A stretch of DNA of 64,000 bases from Pseudomonadota bacterium (GCA_027487795.1 JAIYCX010000012.1:84407-148406), one strand, 5' to 3'; shown: positions 55,265 to 63,380, counted from the stretch's first letter. Made by a program: numbers and translations. The notes: a model not told the origin generated them from the letters alone.

Positions 55265-55657
55265 TTGAAAAATAAATATAAGTTTTCATTTTTATTTTTA
55301 TTAGTGCTCGTCATGCTAATATGCGTTCCGGAGAACCCGGATATTAGTACTATGTCAGAAAAAAATAGTAAAAATACTAGTAAACTAGATTTGTCGTATG
55401 AAAATACAACAACTAAAAATAATGAATTACAGCTCAGTGACGAACAGTTTAGTAAGGTAACAGAAGGATTTAAAGAAAAGAACCTAGAAGAAGTAAAATT
55501 AGATAATGCAAAGAATTTCTTTCAATTAAAAAAACTTCAATCATTAAACGATAAAGAACTAATGGAAGAATCGAAAAGAACTGAAGAAGAGAGAAAAGCT
55601 GAAGCAAAAGCTAAGATAACTGAGGCTTTAGTAGCTAAGCTAGAGGGAAAAAAGTAA
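55265..55657 (+). CDS. Small exported, charged helical protein (130 aa)
   Basis: It starts with TTG (55265). One hydrophobic segment (FSFLFLLVLVMLICVP) with a Cys at its end serves as signal or anchor. The rest is charged and helical, with a coiled-coil-like C-terminal half (EEERKAEAKAKITEALVAKLEGKK). No family recognised. It lies 104 bp upstream of prfB in the same direction. The interval 54994-55264 upstream must contain its promoter and that of the subtilase; no clear motifs. Confidence 0.6.
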   Translation: MKNKYKFSFLFLLVLVMLICVPENPDISTMSEKNSKNTSKLDLSYENTTTKNNELQLSDEQFSKVTEGFKEKNLEEVKLDNAKNFFQLKKLQSLNDKELMEESKRTEEERKAEAKAKITEALVAKLEGKK

Positions 55658-55760
55658 GCTTCTTTTTAATAAATTTTTGTAGACTTTCTTGCCAGTCTTA
55701 TATTAAAAGTGCTATCAAGTCTTTTATTCAATAGTCTAGGATTAATAAAATTTTTAGCAA

Positions 55761-56886
55761 ATGTCCGAACAAATACTAACATATTCAGATCTTGAACAAC
55801 GAATTAGAAAGCTCGAAGAGCGTCTATCATCGTTGGGGGAGTATCTTTGACCTCGCTACTAAAAGAGAAAGATTATCAGAATTAGATACCGTTACAGCAG
55901 AACCTGACTTTTGGAATAATTCTGAAGAAGCTCAGAAGGTATCTAAAGAAAGAGCAAATTTAACTAACCTAATAGAAAAAGCAGATTCGCTAGTTACAAG
56001 CATAGAAGATATCAGAGTACTTTTTGATCTGACGAAAGAATCAGGCTCTGAAGAAGAACTTGGTACTTTAAATACAGAAGTAGATACAATAGAAGCTTAT
56101 ATTTCTAGCTTTGAATTAGCTAGAATGCTCTCAGGTCCTCATGATAGTCAAAATGCAATTCTTGAAGTAAATGCAGGAGCAGGGGGAACCGAGGCTCAAG
56201 ACTGGGCTGAAATGTTACTTAGAATGTATATCCGCTGGGCTGAAAAAAGAAAATTTACTACTGAGATATTATTTACAAACGGCGGTGAAGAAGCCGGAAT
56301 AAAAAGTGCGACCTTAGTTATCGAAGGTCCAAACGCTTTTGGATTTTTAAGATCAGAGCGTGGTGTTCACAGATTAGTTCGAATTTCTCCCTTTGACTCA
56401 AATGCAAGAAGGCATACTTCTTTTGCTTCAGTTTCTGTAATGCCAGATATTGAAGAAGATATTGATGTGGTGATTAATTCTGACGATCTTAGAATTGATA
56501 CTTTTAGAGCTGGAGGAGCTGGTGGTCAGCATATCAATAAAACAGACTCCGCAGTTCGTATTACTCACTTACCAACAAATATCGTAGTTCAATGCCAAAG
56601 CCAAAGATCTCAGCACAAAAATAAAGACACAGCTATGAAGCTTTTAAAAGCTAAACTTTTTGATCTTGAAACGGAGAAGCAAAGAGAGGAGATGGCAAAA
56701 ATAGCAGGCGAGAGAAAAAAAATAGACTTCGGAAGTCAAATTAGAAATTATGTGATGCAGCCTTATCAGCTAGTTAAGGATGTGAGATCAGATGTTCAAA
56801 CTTCTGATGTTGACGGTGTTCTAGACGGGGCAATAGATATTTTTATAGAGGGGTATTTGATGTCTGAGGATTGTAATATTGCTTAG
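55761..56886 (+). CDS. prfB: Peptide chain release factor 2 (programmed +1 frameshift)
   Basis: RF2 ends translation at UAA and UGA. The gene starts at ATG 55761 (MSEQILTYSDLEQRIRKLEE) and meets an in-frame TGA at 55848-55850 after RLSSLGEYL. A +1 shift at CTTTGAC skips T55848 and continues DLATKRERLSELD to 56886. The codons before it supply the usual slippery CTT with a Shine-Dalgarno-like GGGGGAG a few bases upstream. The joined protein is about 374 residues and has the RF2 tripeptide SPF (VRISPFDSN) and the catalytic GGQ (GGAGGQHINKTDSAVRITH). Read without the shift, the ORF would appear to begin near 55792. Confidence 0.97.
55833..55851 (+). promoter_or_regulatory. prfB: Programmed +1 frameshift site of prfB
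   Basis: GTTGGGGGAGTATCTTTGAC contains the SD-like GGGGGAG, the slippery codon CTT (55845-55847) and the weak UGA stop (55848-55850) followed by C. As in most bacteria, low RF2 levels let the ribosome slip and make more RF2, an autoregulatory loop. Confidence 0.95.
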
Positions 56887-56922
56887 TCTGATTGATAGTT
56901 TTTTTTATTTTCCCCTCCTCCC

Positions 56923-57041
56923 AGTGAGGCGTTGGGTTGAGCCTGTTTTTGTGTCGAACTGAAGCCACCGCTTGTTTCGGAACAGCCCTTGCAGAGCAAC
57001 TGCGTTTCCGAAATCAAGCCCACGCAACCCCACCCCTCGCC
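56923..57041. repeat. GC-rich patch with an imperfect hairpin after prfB
   Basis: GTGAGGCGTTGGGTTGAGCC and the rest of this patch are far richer in G+C than the flanks. GCTTGTTTCGGAA (56970-56982) pairs with TTCCGAAATCAAGC (57006-57019) with one bulge. The patch ends at the MITE target site (57042). It opens the 642-bp gene-free stretch 56887-57528, followed by the MITE (57051) and a leader (57451). Confidence 0.5.
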
Positions 57042-57050
57042 ATCTGCGAA

Positions 57051-57270
57051 GACTTACTATTACCCACAAGTCTATAAGTCGTCATAATTTATAATATTTA
57101 AGAGTAACCACAGAGACACCAAGACACAGAGGATTAGAGAAATATTAAGTTAGTTTTGCTTCGGTAATATGTGAAGTTTCGGTAGTCCTTTTAATTAATA
57201 CTTCTTCTCTGTGTCTCTGCGCCTCTGTGGTTTATTTTTATCGTAATTAATACTTGTGGGTAATAGTAAG
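57051..57270. mobile_element. MITE-like element with 19-bp terminal inverted repeats and 9-bp target duplication
   Basis: CTTACTATTACCCACAAGT (57053-57071) and ACTTGTGGGTAATAGTAAG (57252-57270) are perfect inverted repeats. ATCTGCGAA stands directly outside both ends (57042-57050 and 57271-57279), a 9-bp target duplication, with GA extra at the left end. Inside is another inverted pair of the widespread ACCACAGAGACACC / CTCTGTGGTT kind (about 57108-57230). There is no transposase ORF, so it would need one from elsewhere. Solo ends are at 17089, 29598 and 36335. Confidence 0.8.
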
Positions 57271-57450
57271 ATCTGCGAACAGACCCTATCCAATACCTCA
57301 CTCACCCCTAATTTACTTTTTTAAAAGAGTAATTTGCTAATTTGACAGTAATATAGTATTTAAATATGGTCTTCGTTCTTTTCATATTTTAAGAATATTA
57401 TTTTAAACGATCTGCTTAGTGGAAGTACCTTTCGGTATTATTTTGCTAGG

Positions 57451-57506
57451 GTAGATTGAGTTTTAAGGTTTTACTTTAGGGTTTGTTCCCTAGTGAGCTT
57501 ATCTAC
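57451..57506 (+). promoter_or_regulatory. Structured leader of the 57529 gene
   Basis: GTAGAT (57451-57456) pairs with ATCTAC (57501-57506); inside, TAGGG and TCCCTA pair (about 57477-57492). The leader ends in TTTTTTTGAAAGG, the same ribosome-site context as at 3731. AGTACC/GGTATT just upstream (57424-57437) is a small extra hairpin, and GCTAGGGTAGAT overlaps the outer stem. Confidence 0.45.
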
Positions 57507-57528
57507 ATTTTTTTGAAAGGTTAGTGAA

Positions 57529-58047
57529 ATGTCAGACGATTCTCCAAAAAGACTAAGAGTTGGAAAAGATGTCGTTATCCCGGATCAGTTTTATACTGAT
57601 CTGAAATCTGTAGCTAGAAGTATATGTGAAACAGATGAAGGCTTTCAAGCATACAATAAGTTAAACGATGATCAAGGAACTAGCTTTCATGTCTCGGATT
57701 TTATAACTGTTTTGCCGTTGATGAGAGACTGCGGCAAGTTGCAAAATTTGGATTCAGTAAAAATAGTAGCAGTTATTATTCTATCTGCTAAGCTGAATTC
57801 TGTAGTTGCTCTACTTCATGGAAGATTGCAAACAGATAAGGAAAGAGTGCCAATCTTTCTCAGGAAAATGAGTTCAATTCTGAAAAATAAAAATCAAGCT
57901 GTCGATCAAAATGAATTGGCTAAATTGGTTGAAAGAATTGTTGAATTACTAAAAAAGAAGGCAACAGAAACAATAAATCAAGAAATATCGGACGGGTACA
58001 CCAGACATGCAACTCAGCTCGAAGTTTTGCTCACATTGATTGCTTAG
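57529..58047 (+). CDS. Protein of unknown function (172 aa), helical
   Basis: GAAAGG lies 8 nt upstream of the ATG. The product is cytoplasmic and mostly helical; long amphipathic helices run from about residue 60 on (VKIVAVIILSAKLNSVVALL, LAKLVERIVELLKKKA). It starts with a polar segment (SDDSPKRLRVGKDVVIP). I recognise no domain. Its structured leader and ribosome site resemble those of the GspF-like, ATPase and helicase genes, which suggests common control. Confidence 0.7.
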   Translation: MSDDSPKRLRVGKDVVIPDQFYTDLKSVARSICETDEGFQAYNKLNDDQGTSFHVSDFITVLPLMRDCGKLQNLDSVKIVAVIILSAKLNSVVALLHGRLQTDKERVPIFLRKMSSILKNKNQAVDQNELAKLVERIVELLKKKATETINQEISDGYTRHATQLEVLLTLIA

Positions 58048-58222
58048 TGCTTCTTGAGTACAAATTGAAAACAAAAAGAATACGGGTGGTTTGATGAAAT
58101 GTTCTTTAACAAACTCAATCACCTGTTTTCTATACAATCCTTAATGTAGTTTTACTTTTTAATGATTTTTAAGTGTTAAAAAGCTTTTGACAATAATATT
58201 TGCTAGCAGTTAAGTTATTAGT

Positions 58223-58429
58223 ATGAAAACCGCATACATAAAATTAGAATGTTCTAAAATTTCTGAGTTAAAATCAGTAACGGGCGAAGCCACGGTACAA
58301 AAGGCTTTAGAAGTAGTTATAGAAGAATTTCTGAAAAATAGAAGAAAGTTAAATCTTTTTGATAATATTCAAAAAATTAAATTTAAAAAAGGATTTGATC
58401 TTTTAAAATTGAGAAGAGGTGACCGCTAG
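58223..58429 (+). CDS. VapB-like antitoxin, apparently without its toxin
   Basis: The 68-residue protein has the layout of VapB-type antitoxins: MKTAYIKLECSKISELKSV as DNA-binding strand and helix, ATVQKALEVVIEEFL as second helix, and the terminal LLKLRRGDR, comparable to the LDxLRRxR ends of that family. In VapBC pairs the toxin gene starts at the antitoxin stop, often VILIDTS. Here the following bases give only a short fragment (ILIPLLYVERDSYQLK then stop), and 60 bp further the palindromic element copy 6 begins. A TTGACA box is at 58188 but its -10 partner is weak. Confidence 0.5.
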   Translation: MKTAYIKLECSKISELKSVTGEATVQKALEVVIEEFLKNRRKLNLFDNIQKIKFKKGFDLLKLRRGDR

Positions 58430-58487
58430 TGTTATTTTGATTCCTTTATTATATGTTGAAAGAGATTCATATCAATTAAAGTGATGA

Positions 58488-58644
58488 AATAAGTTCCGCC
58501 TCCTTAAGTTTTAATCAGCGGACTTCGAGCAAATTTTTTTCCTCAGTTATATTTAGCTGAAAAAATTTGGGGCACCTCGGAACTTGAGTTCCGGCGGAAC
58601 TCGTTAGAATGAGCTGATTAAAACTTAAGGAGGCGGAACTTATT
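58488..58644. repeat. Palindromic junction element, copy 6 (opposite orientation)
   Basis: A perfect 31-bp inverted repeat (58488-58518, 58614-58644) encloses the core in the orientation of copy 2: CGGACTTCGAGC, the A/T-rich hairpin (58530-58570), CACCTCGG, then GAGTTCC/GGAACTC (58586-58602). Arms are related to copy 2 but with GCCTCC in place of GAACCC, changed on both sides. It lies between the antitoxin-like gene and queC. Confidence 0.88.
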
Positions 58645-58718
58645 AGAATTTTAGCCAATATTTATTTTAATTCTAATTCATTCTTGGGAAATATAAAAAA
58701 CTTTGATAATCACTTCAA

Positions 58719-59378
58719 ATGGAAAAAATAGTACTTATATTCTCGGGCGGGATGGATTCAACTGTCTTGCTTTATGATTTGATTTTACAAAACAAAGAAG
58801 TGATCGCAGTTAGCTTTGACTATGGTCAGAAGCATAAAAAAGAGCTGCTTGCTGCAAAAAAGATTGCAGAAGATAATAAGATAGAACATCAGGTACTGGA
58901 TATTAGTAGCCTTACGCAGCATCTATCTAACAGCTCTTTAACAAATGCAGATATTGAAGTTCCGGATGGTCATTATGCTAGTAGCAATATGTCGGTCACT
59001 GTTGTGCCAAATCGTAATATGATTTTTCTTTCTATTGCAGCTGGCTTTGCAATAAATCGTGGTATTCGTCAACTTGCATACGGGGCTCATAGAGGAGATC
59101 ATTTTATATATGCGGATTGTCGAGAGGAGTTTGTCAGTTCAATATCTCAGACATTCAAACTCTGTGATAATACTCCGGTTATTCTTCAAGCTCCGTATTT
59201 AAATTATACTAAAGCCGATATCTGTAAGCTTGGTTCCAAACTTGATGCGCCCTTTATTAACACTTGGAGTTGTTATAAGGGTCAAGATTTACACTGCGGG
59301 CAGTGTGGAACATGCTTTGAAAGGCGTGAGGCTTTTGTTGATGCTGGAATATCTGATCCTACTATATATGAAAAATAA
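58719..59378 (+). CDS. queC: 7-cyano-7-deazaguanine synthase QueC
   Basis: QueC converts carboxy-deazaguanine to preQ0 for queuosine biosynthesis, using ATP and ammonia. The 219-residue protein has the PP-loop SGGMDSTVLLYDL near the start and AVSFDYGQKHKKEL. The zinc cysteines are in WSCYKGQDLHCGQCGTCFERREAF. VVPNRNMIFLS and AYGAHRGDHFIYADCREEFV complete the family signature. No other queuosine gene (queD, queE, queF) is adjacent. A terminator follows directly (59377). Confidence 0.97.
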   Translation: MEKIVLIFSGGMDSTVLLYDLILQNKEVIAVSFDYGQKHKKELLAAKKIAEDNKIEHQVLDISSLTQHLSNSSLTNADIEVPDGHYASSNMSVTVVPNRNMIFLSIAAGFAINRGIRQLAYGAHRGDHFIYADCREEFVSSISQTFKLCDNTPVILQAPYLNYTKADICKLGSKLDAPFINTWSCYKGQDLHCGQCGTCFERREAFVDAGISDPTIYEK

Positions 59379-59407
59379 GAGTCAATTAAGTTATTAAATT
59401 GACTCTT
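59377..59407. terminator. Bidirectional terminator between queC and the DUF1269-like gene
   Basis: AAGAGTCAATT (59377-59387) and AATTGACTCTT (59397-59407) pair perfectly; the A/T stem ends give short U tails on both strands. It begins in the last bases of the queC stop. Confidence 0.85.
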
Positions 59408-59412
59408 TAAAA

Positions 59413-59937
59413 CTAAACCGCTTTCTCAGTATAGCTTTTAACTTTTTTTGTATTAGTTCCCTTCAAAATTTCACTAGCATTTGATACTTCTTCAATACTA
59501 CCATTTGCTATGAGTAAAAATTTACCTGCTGATAAGTCTTCTTCATATTCAACTATGCTGTTTTCTGGTATTCCAATACTATAAAGACCAGCACCTATAA
59601 CACTTAGGCCACCTATAACTACTGCTCCTTCTAAGGCAGATAATATAATAGCAATGATAGGACCTGCTATTAACATTGGACCAACAGCTGGTATCCAGAA
59701 GAAAGCTGATCCTGTTAAAATCCCCCAAAAACTTCCCCAATATGCTCCTTGAGTACCCCAATATTTCATCCGATCTCCAGTATTGTAATAGCCTACAACA
59801 TGCTCCTCGGTATGAAAATCGCGTGCTACTATCGAAAGTATTTTCATGTCAAAACCAGACTTCTCAAGTTTTTTTATTGCATCTTCTGCATCTGAGTGAA
59901 AGTCGTAAACTGCTACTATAGAATTATTTTTGCTCAT
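59413..59937 (-). CDS. DUF1269-like membrane-associated protein
   Basis: The 174-residue protein starts with an alpha/beta segment (IVAVYDFHSDAEDAIKKLEK) of the kind seen in general-stress 17M-like proteins, then a Gly-rich hydrophobic region (YWGSFWGILTGSAFFWIPAVG and LIAGPIIAIILSALEGAVVIGG), then PENSIVEYEEDLSAGKFLLIANG. This is the DUF1269 layout, in which a ferredoxin-like half flanks a glycine-zipper membrane segment. Function unknown; some members are stress-induced. Transcribed alone. Confidence 0.75.
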   Translation of the reverse strand: MSKNNSIVAVYDFHSDAEDAIKKLEKSGFDMKILSIVARDFHTEEHVVGYYNTGDRMKYWGTQGAYWGSFWGILTGSAFFWIPAVGPMLIAGPIIAIILSALEGAVVIGGLSVIGAGLYSIGIPENSIVEYEEDLSAGKFLLIANGSIEEVSNASEILKGTNTKKVKSYTEKAV

Positions 59938-60145
59938 ATTTTTTTACTTATCTTTTTATTAAAATACGCTCATTACTTTATGTATTGAAGCGATATATAA
60001 GTTGGAAGATAATAGAATATGATAAAATTCAATATGATAACTATCATATCAAATCGTGATTTGAATTTAAATTATTTTGTCTATATAGTTTATGAATTAT
60101 GACTTTTGCGGTTAAAGTTTTCGTTTTTTTCGAGGAGGTTTTATT

Positions 60146-60379
60146 ATGACTAAGTTCAAAAAAACTAGTCCTAAAAAAGGATCAGTAATTCAAGCAGCCA
60201 ACAAAATGGATCAAGATTTGCAAGGTGCATTTTCTGAAGTAAATTTATTTTGTTTAGCATATGACGTTCGTAGTATTGTTCCTTTCAGAACCAAAAAGCG
60301 TTTTAAAAATAAAAATGCTAAAAATGTCTCTGATATCACTTTTGGGCGAATATTTCCAAAGGGGGCATATGAAGAGTAG
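60146..60379 (+). CDS. Small basic protein of unknown function (77 aa)
   Basis: GAGGAGG ends 7 nt before the ATG at 60146. The product (TKFKKTSPKKGSVIQAANKM...) is basic with a Cys and an aromatic patch (NLFCLAYDVRSIVPF) and ends GRIFPKGAYEE. No family recognised. It looks like a real, well-translated small gene similar in style to those at 2174 and 10625. The convergent terminator at 60513 is shared with the next gene. Confidence 0.65.
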   Translation: MTKFKKTSPKKGSVIQAANKMDQDLQGAFSEVNLFCLAYDVRSIVPFRTKKRFKNKNAKNVSDITFGRIFPKGAYEE

Positions 60380-60512
60380 AGTAACTAAGAGCTAGTTTTG
60401 ATCAGAGTTGTTTTTTATGTTTTTAACTTTAACTGCGGAGGTCTTCGCATTTATCGTTTTAAATTGTAAGACTGAAAAGAAAAAAATCATAATGTCTTGG
60501 GCTTATTGCCAC

Positions 60513-60544
60513 TTAGGTCTGTGAGCGTTTTCTCACAGACCTAA
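60513..60544. terminator. Bidirectional terminator
   Basis: TTAGGTCTGTGAG (60513-60525) pairs perfectly with CTCACAGACCTAA (60532-60544), loop CGTTTT. It separates the small gene at 60146 from the convergent membrane-protein gene at 60564. Confidence 0.85.
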
Positions 60545-60563
60545 TAGATGCTATTAAATAACC

Positions 60564-61208
60564 TTAAAGCAATTTTTTCGGAGACGAAAGTACGTACTCC
60601 TGTGTGACGTAAACGATACATTCGATACCATATTCACTCATTAGTAAATCTAAGTCAGACATAAAAGCTTTTTTGGGCGATGAATCTGAAGTAGACTCCA
60701 TCGTTACCAGTAGTTCTCTGCCCTTAGGAACTAGATTAACAAGTTTATTTTGAATCCAGTTATTGAACATCAAACTACCACTGGTTCCACTTTGGCTAAG
60801 CGCTGTAAAATCTCCATATATTGGAACAAGTTTTTTAGGGTCTACTACCATCCATTGAATTTTGATACTGCCAATTCCTTTTGCATTGATAAGGTCAGTT
60901 GTTCCGGTACGCGGAATTTGATGTACTATTTCTGAGAGATTAAGATGAACTCCCGTATTGTATTCTTTGGTACGAGACAGCCCGAACTCAGTATCGTCTA
61001 TCCACTCTGTAAACCTAGTGGGAAAGAGGGATATTGCAGTAAAAAAAAGAAGGACGGGCATTGACGTAATTGTCCAGGGATCTTTGATAGCTTCTTTGTC
61101 TTTGAAATTTATACGCCAAAATACTAAGGCCCATAAAATCGCTAATATAACACCAACTAGCATCATAAATACGCTAAACAAAGTTAAAGACATTGGAGTG
61201 GTGAACAT
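60564..61208 (-). CDS. Membrane protein of unknown function (about 215 aa)
   Basis: The start at 61208 (MFTTPMSLTLFSVF) is chosen because AAGAGG is 7 nt upstream; upstream codons run into a leader hairpin. Two membrane helices (about 7-28 and 45-60; VFMMLVGVILAILWALVF) are followed by a soluble domain with SIKIQWMVVDPKKLVPIYG, NNWIQNKLVNLVPKGRELL and LDLLMSEYGIECIVYVTQEYV, a pattern reminiscent of SPFH/band 7 proteins; this is weak. The leader hairpin (61247-61289) precedes it. Confidence 0.6.
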   Translation of the reverse strand: MFTTPMSLTLFSVFMMLVGVILAILWALVFWRINFKDKEAIKDPWTITSMPVLLFFTAISLFPTRFTEWIDDTEFGLSRTKEYNTGVHLNLSEIVHQIPRTGTTDLINAKGIGSIKIQWMVVDPKKLVPIYGDFTALSQSGTSGSLMFNNWIQNKLVNLVPKGRELLVTMESTSDSSPKKAFMSDLDLLMSEYGIECIVYVTQEYVLSSPKKLL

Positions 61209-61246
61209 AAAAAACCTCTTATTGAAAAAACATTTTATTGAAGCCC

Positions 61247-61289
61247 AAAACATTACGACGTCGATTTGAAATCGAAGACGTAATGTTTT
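61247..61289 (-). promoter_or_regulatory. Leader hairpin of the 60564 gene
   Basis: AAAACATTACG (61247-61257) pairs with CGTAATGTTTT (61279-61289), with an inner TCGATT/AATCGA stem. On the minus strand it ends about 38 nt before the start codon, with no U run suitable for termination. The 388-bp gap 61209-61596 contains this hairpin, the terminator at 61524 and otherwise nothing I can identify. Confidence 0.5.
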
Positions 61290-61523
61290 CGTAACTCTTC
61301 TAACCAAATTAAATTTAAAAAGAACTTTACTACTTTATTTAATAGTAATCTTTATTAAGTTTATAAATCTGAGATCTTGAAGTAGGGTATTGTTATTTTG
61401 TACATCAGGAAAGTGAACAAGTATTTAAAGAACTTAAAATCAGACAGAATTTGACATAAGTTTACTAATTAATCAAGGTTCGGTTTTCTTTAACATTCGT
61501 TATGTAAGTTCTTAGATATCTTA

Positions 61524-61562
61524 TAAAAAAAGCCCCTAAAACCAATTAAGGTATTAGGGGGC
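61524..61562 (-). terminator. Terminator of the 61597-63319 operon
   Basis: On the minus strand GCCCCCTAA (61554-61562) pairs with TTAGGGGC (61532-61539), followed by a run of seven U (A run 61525-61531). It is 35 bp after the 61597 gene stop. Confidence 0.9.
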
Positions 61563-61596
61563 GTTGTGGTTCAAAACCTTTTAAGCAAAACTTTTG

Positions 61597-61917
61597 CTAG
61601 GGAGCTAGGGGAGGAGCGGAGTGGTCTTCGGAGTCCATTTTGCTTGAGCTGCGGTCGACGACTGTATGCTCGATACCGATAGATTCCAATAAACTACGCC
61701 TCATTATTTGCTCAACTAGATTCTGATTTTCATCTTCTCCTTCTTCAGCAATGTAAGCAGCTATCGCTTCACGAAGTGCTGTCTGAACTCGATCCAAGAA
61801 ACCGATGTTTTCGATGCGGTCCTTGATATGTAACCAAGCAGCTTCTTTATCTCGATTAGCAATGAAATGTTCTAGACCTTCTTTGATAAATTTCCTAAGA
61901 TCATCAGTTATTTGCAT
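61597..61917 (-). CDS. Small acidic protein of unknown function (106 aa)
   Basis: The 106-residue cytoplasmic protein is helical (DLRKFIKEGLEHFIANRDK, RVQTALREAIAAYIAEEGED) with a polar tail (SSKMDSEDHSAPPLAP). No domain recognised. Its start overlaps the end of the upstream 61904 gene by 14 bp, so the two proteins are probably made together and may interact. A strong terminator follows. Confidence 0.65.
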   Translation of the reverse strand: MQITDDLRKFIKEGLEHFIANRDKEAAWLHIKDRIENIGFLDRVQTALREAIAAYIAEEGEDENQNLVEQIMRRSLLESIGIEHTVVDRSSSKMDSEDHSAPPLAP

Positions 61918-63319
61918 TTTGCATTCTTCCTTTTAATAAACCCTCATTCATAACCGAAAGCACTGGTATACGCTCCAGCACTAAAAACGCTAAATTTGAA
62001 AACTCTCTATTCCAAGATGGATGTCTTAAAATAGAACTTGCGACATTATATAAATGCCCTTGAACGATGCCTAAAGCAAATAAAATCTGCTCGACGGTAT
62101 CTCCACATTCAGCAGAAATTTCATATGCAACGTGAGAAAGTGTCGCTGAAGCTAATCTCATGTGTACATCACAAATTTCAACCGCGGGATGTTGAAGAGT
62201 TGCCATCTCCTTTCTGATTTGAAGATCTGTTTCCATATCGCCCCAGATACTTTTAAGTGCTTTATAGAAAAAGTTTTCTATTGCTAGATTTCTTTCTGTT
62301 CCTTCTGGAACAGCTATATTAGCTAAGATAGCACCAAAGTTTTGTTCTATATCAAGCAACTTTTCGTCAAAAGTTTGTTTTGCAGGTGAACATATTTCAG
62401 AAACTTGATCACTTGTAACTTGAAAACTCATCAGAGGGCAGTTTCTTTTGTTTTTTTGTATAAGAGAATATTTTTGTTCTAGCTCCCATTCTGCGGGGTC
62501 TATACTCGATATTCCCATATTTGGATCTATTACAATCCATTTATTTTCACTCGCTCTAAACGCGATCGAAAGATGCTGAAACAATGAAATACTTTCTAAG
62601 CTTTTAACGTAAGCGATACTTCGTTTTATGCTACTCTCTCGTTCTTCACTAAGAGTTAGATTATGTCGTTTAAAAAAACTTAGAATCTCTGTCGCCATAT
62701 GAAGTTTAAGTTCATTGGCGATGATATAATGCTCCTTTGTAGTAGCGATACAAAGCATAGGGACGTTCAAGTAATCACCTAGTGCAACAAGCAGCTGATA
62801 CTTACCAAGACAGTTTGGAAAGTTATCAGTTCCGTTTTCACGAATCCACTTTCCATATTTATTTGGCAGCACTCTATTGAGACTAGTGTTTACAATTCTA
62901 GGCTTAAGATCTACTTCCTTTATTTGTCTATCGTCATTACCTTTAGAATCATGTGTAGGTTTAAACTCACGACTTATCATTCGAGCAATTTCAAGTTTTA
63001 CTCCATCTGATCCCATTTGCCATTTTCGTTTTAAACTGTGAATGCTGATAGCATCTACATTTGGGGCTCCGCTAGGATTGAAAATCCAATTATCTGGAAG
63101 CATATAATATGCATCCGATGAGATTCTTTTTGCTATAACATCAAGAAACTCAAAAGCTTTATTTACTTCTGGATTTTCAACTGACCCGCCTCCATCGAAT
63201 TCTAAATTCCATCCTAATATCTCCCTTGCAACATCAATTGAGATATCAAAGTTGAGATCAGTAGGCGCGTTGTGCCTTCCCTCGTAAATAGCATCAATCA
63301 CTTCTTCAGGAATTATCAT
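61904..63319 (-). CDS. Protein of unknown function with a possible transglutaminase-like fold (471 aa)
   Basis: Residues about 160-280 contain FPNCLGKYQLLVALGDYLNVPMLC, then TTKEHYIIANEL, then ENKWIVIDPNMG. Spacing of this Cys, His and Asp, with the Cys at a helix start, His in a strand and Asp in a strand ending 'W-x-x-ID', matches transglutaminase-like (papain-fold) proteases. The N- and C-terminal thirds are helical and unrecognised. It is cytoplasmic, without signal peptide. It is co-transcribed with the small protein at 61597. A long palindrome lies upstream (63381-63418). Confidence 0.5.
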   Translation of the reverse strand: MIIPEEVIDAIYEGRHNAPTDLNFDISIDVAREILGWNLEFDGGGSVENPEVNKAFEFLDVIAKRISSDAYYMLPDNWIFNPSGAPNVDAISIHSLKRKWQMGSDGVKLEIARMISREFKPTHDSKGNDDRQIKEVDLKPRIVNTSLNRVLPNKYGKWIRENGTDNFPNCLGKYQLLVALGDYLNVPMLCIATTKEHYIIANELKLHMATEILSFFKRHNLTLSEERESSIKRSIAYVKSLESISLFQHLSIAFRASENKWIVIDPNMGISSIDPAEWELEQKYSLIQKNKRNCPLMSFQVTSDQVSEICSPAKQTFDEKLLDIEQNFGAILANIAVPEGTERNLAIENFFYKALKSIWGDMETDLQIRKEMATLQHPAVEICDVHMRLASATLSHVAYEISAECGDTVEQILFALGIVQGHLYNVASSILRHPSWNREFSNLAFLVLERIPVLSVMNEGLLKGRMQNANN

Positions 63320-63380
63320 TTCTCCTTACTCCTTCTTCCCTTATAGAAAACCTGAAAAAAACATTATCAACTCAAGTAAG

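Noticed and set aside
55848..55850. In-frame TGA in prfB as a mutation or a sign of UGA recoding to an amino acid
   Set aside because: The context (SD-like GGGGGAG, CTT, TGA, C) is the classical RF2 frameshift site, and other genes end in TGA normally.
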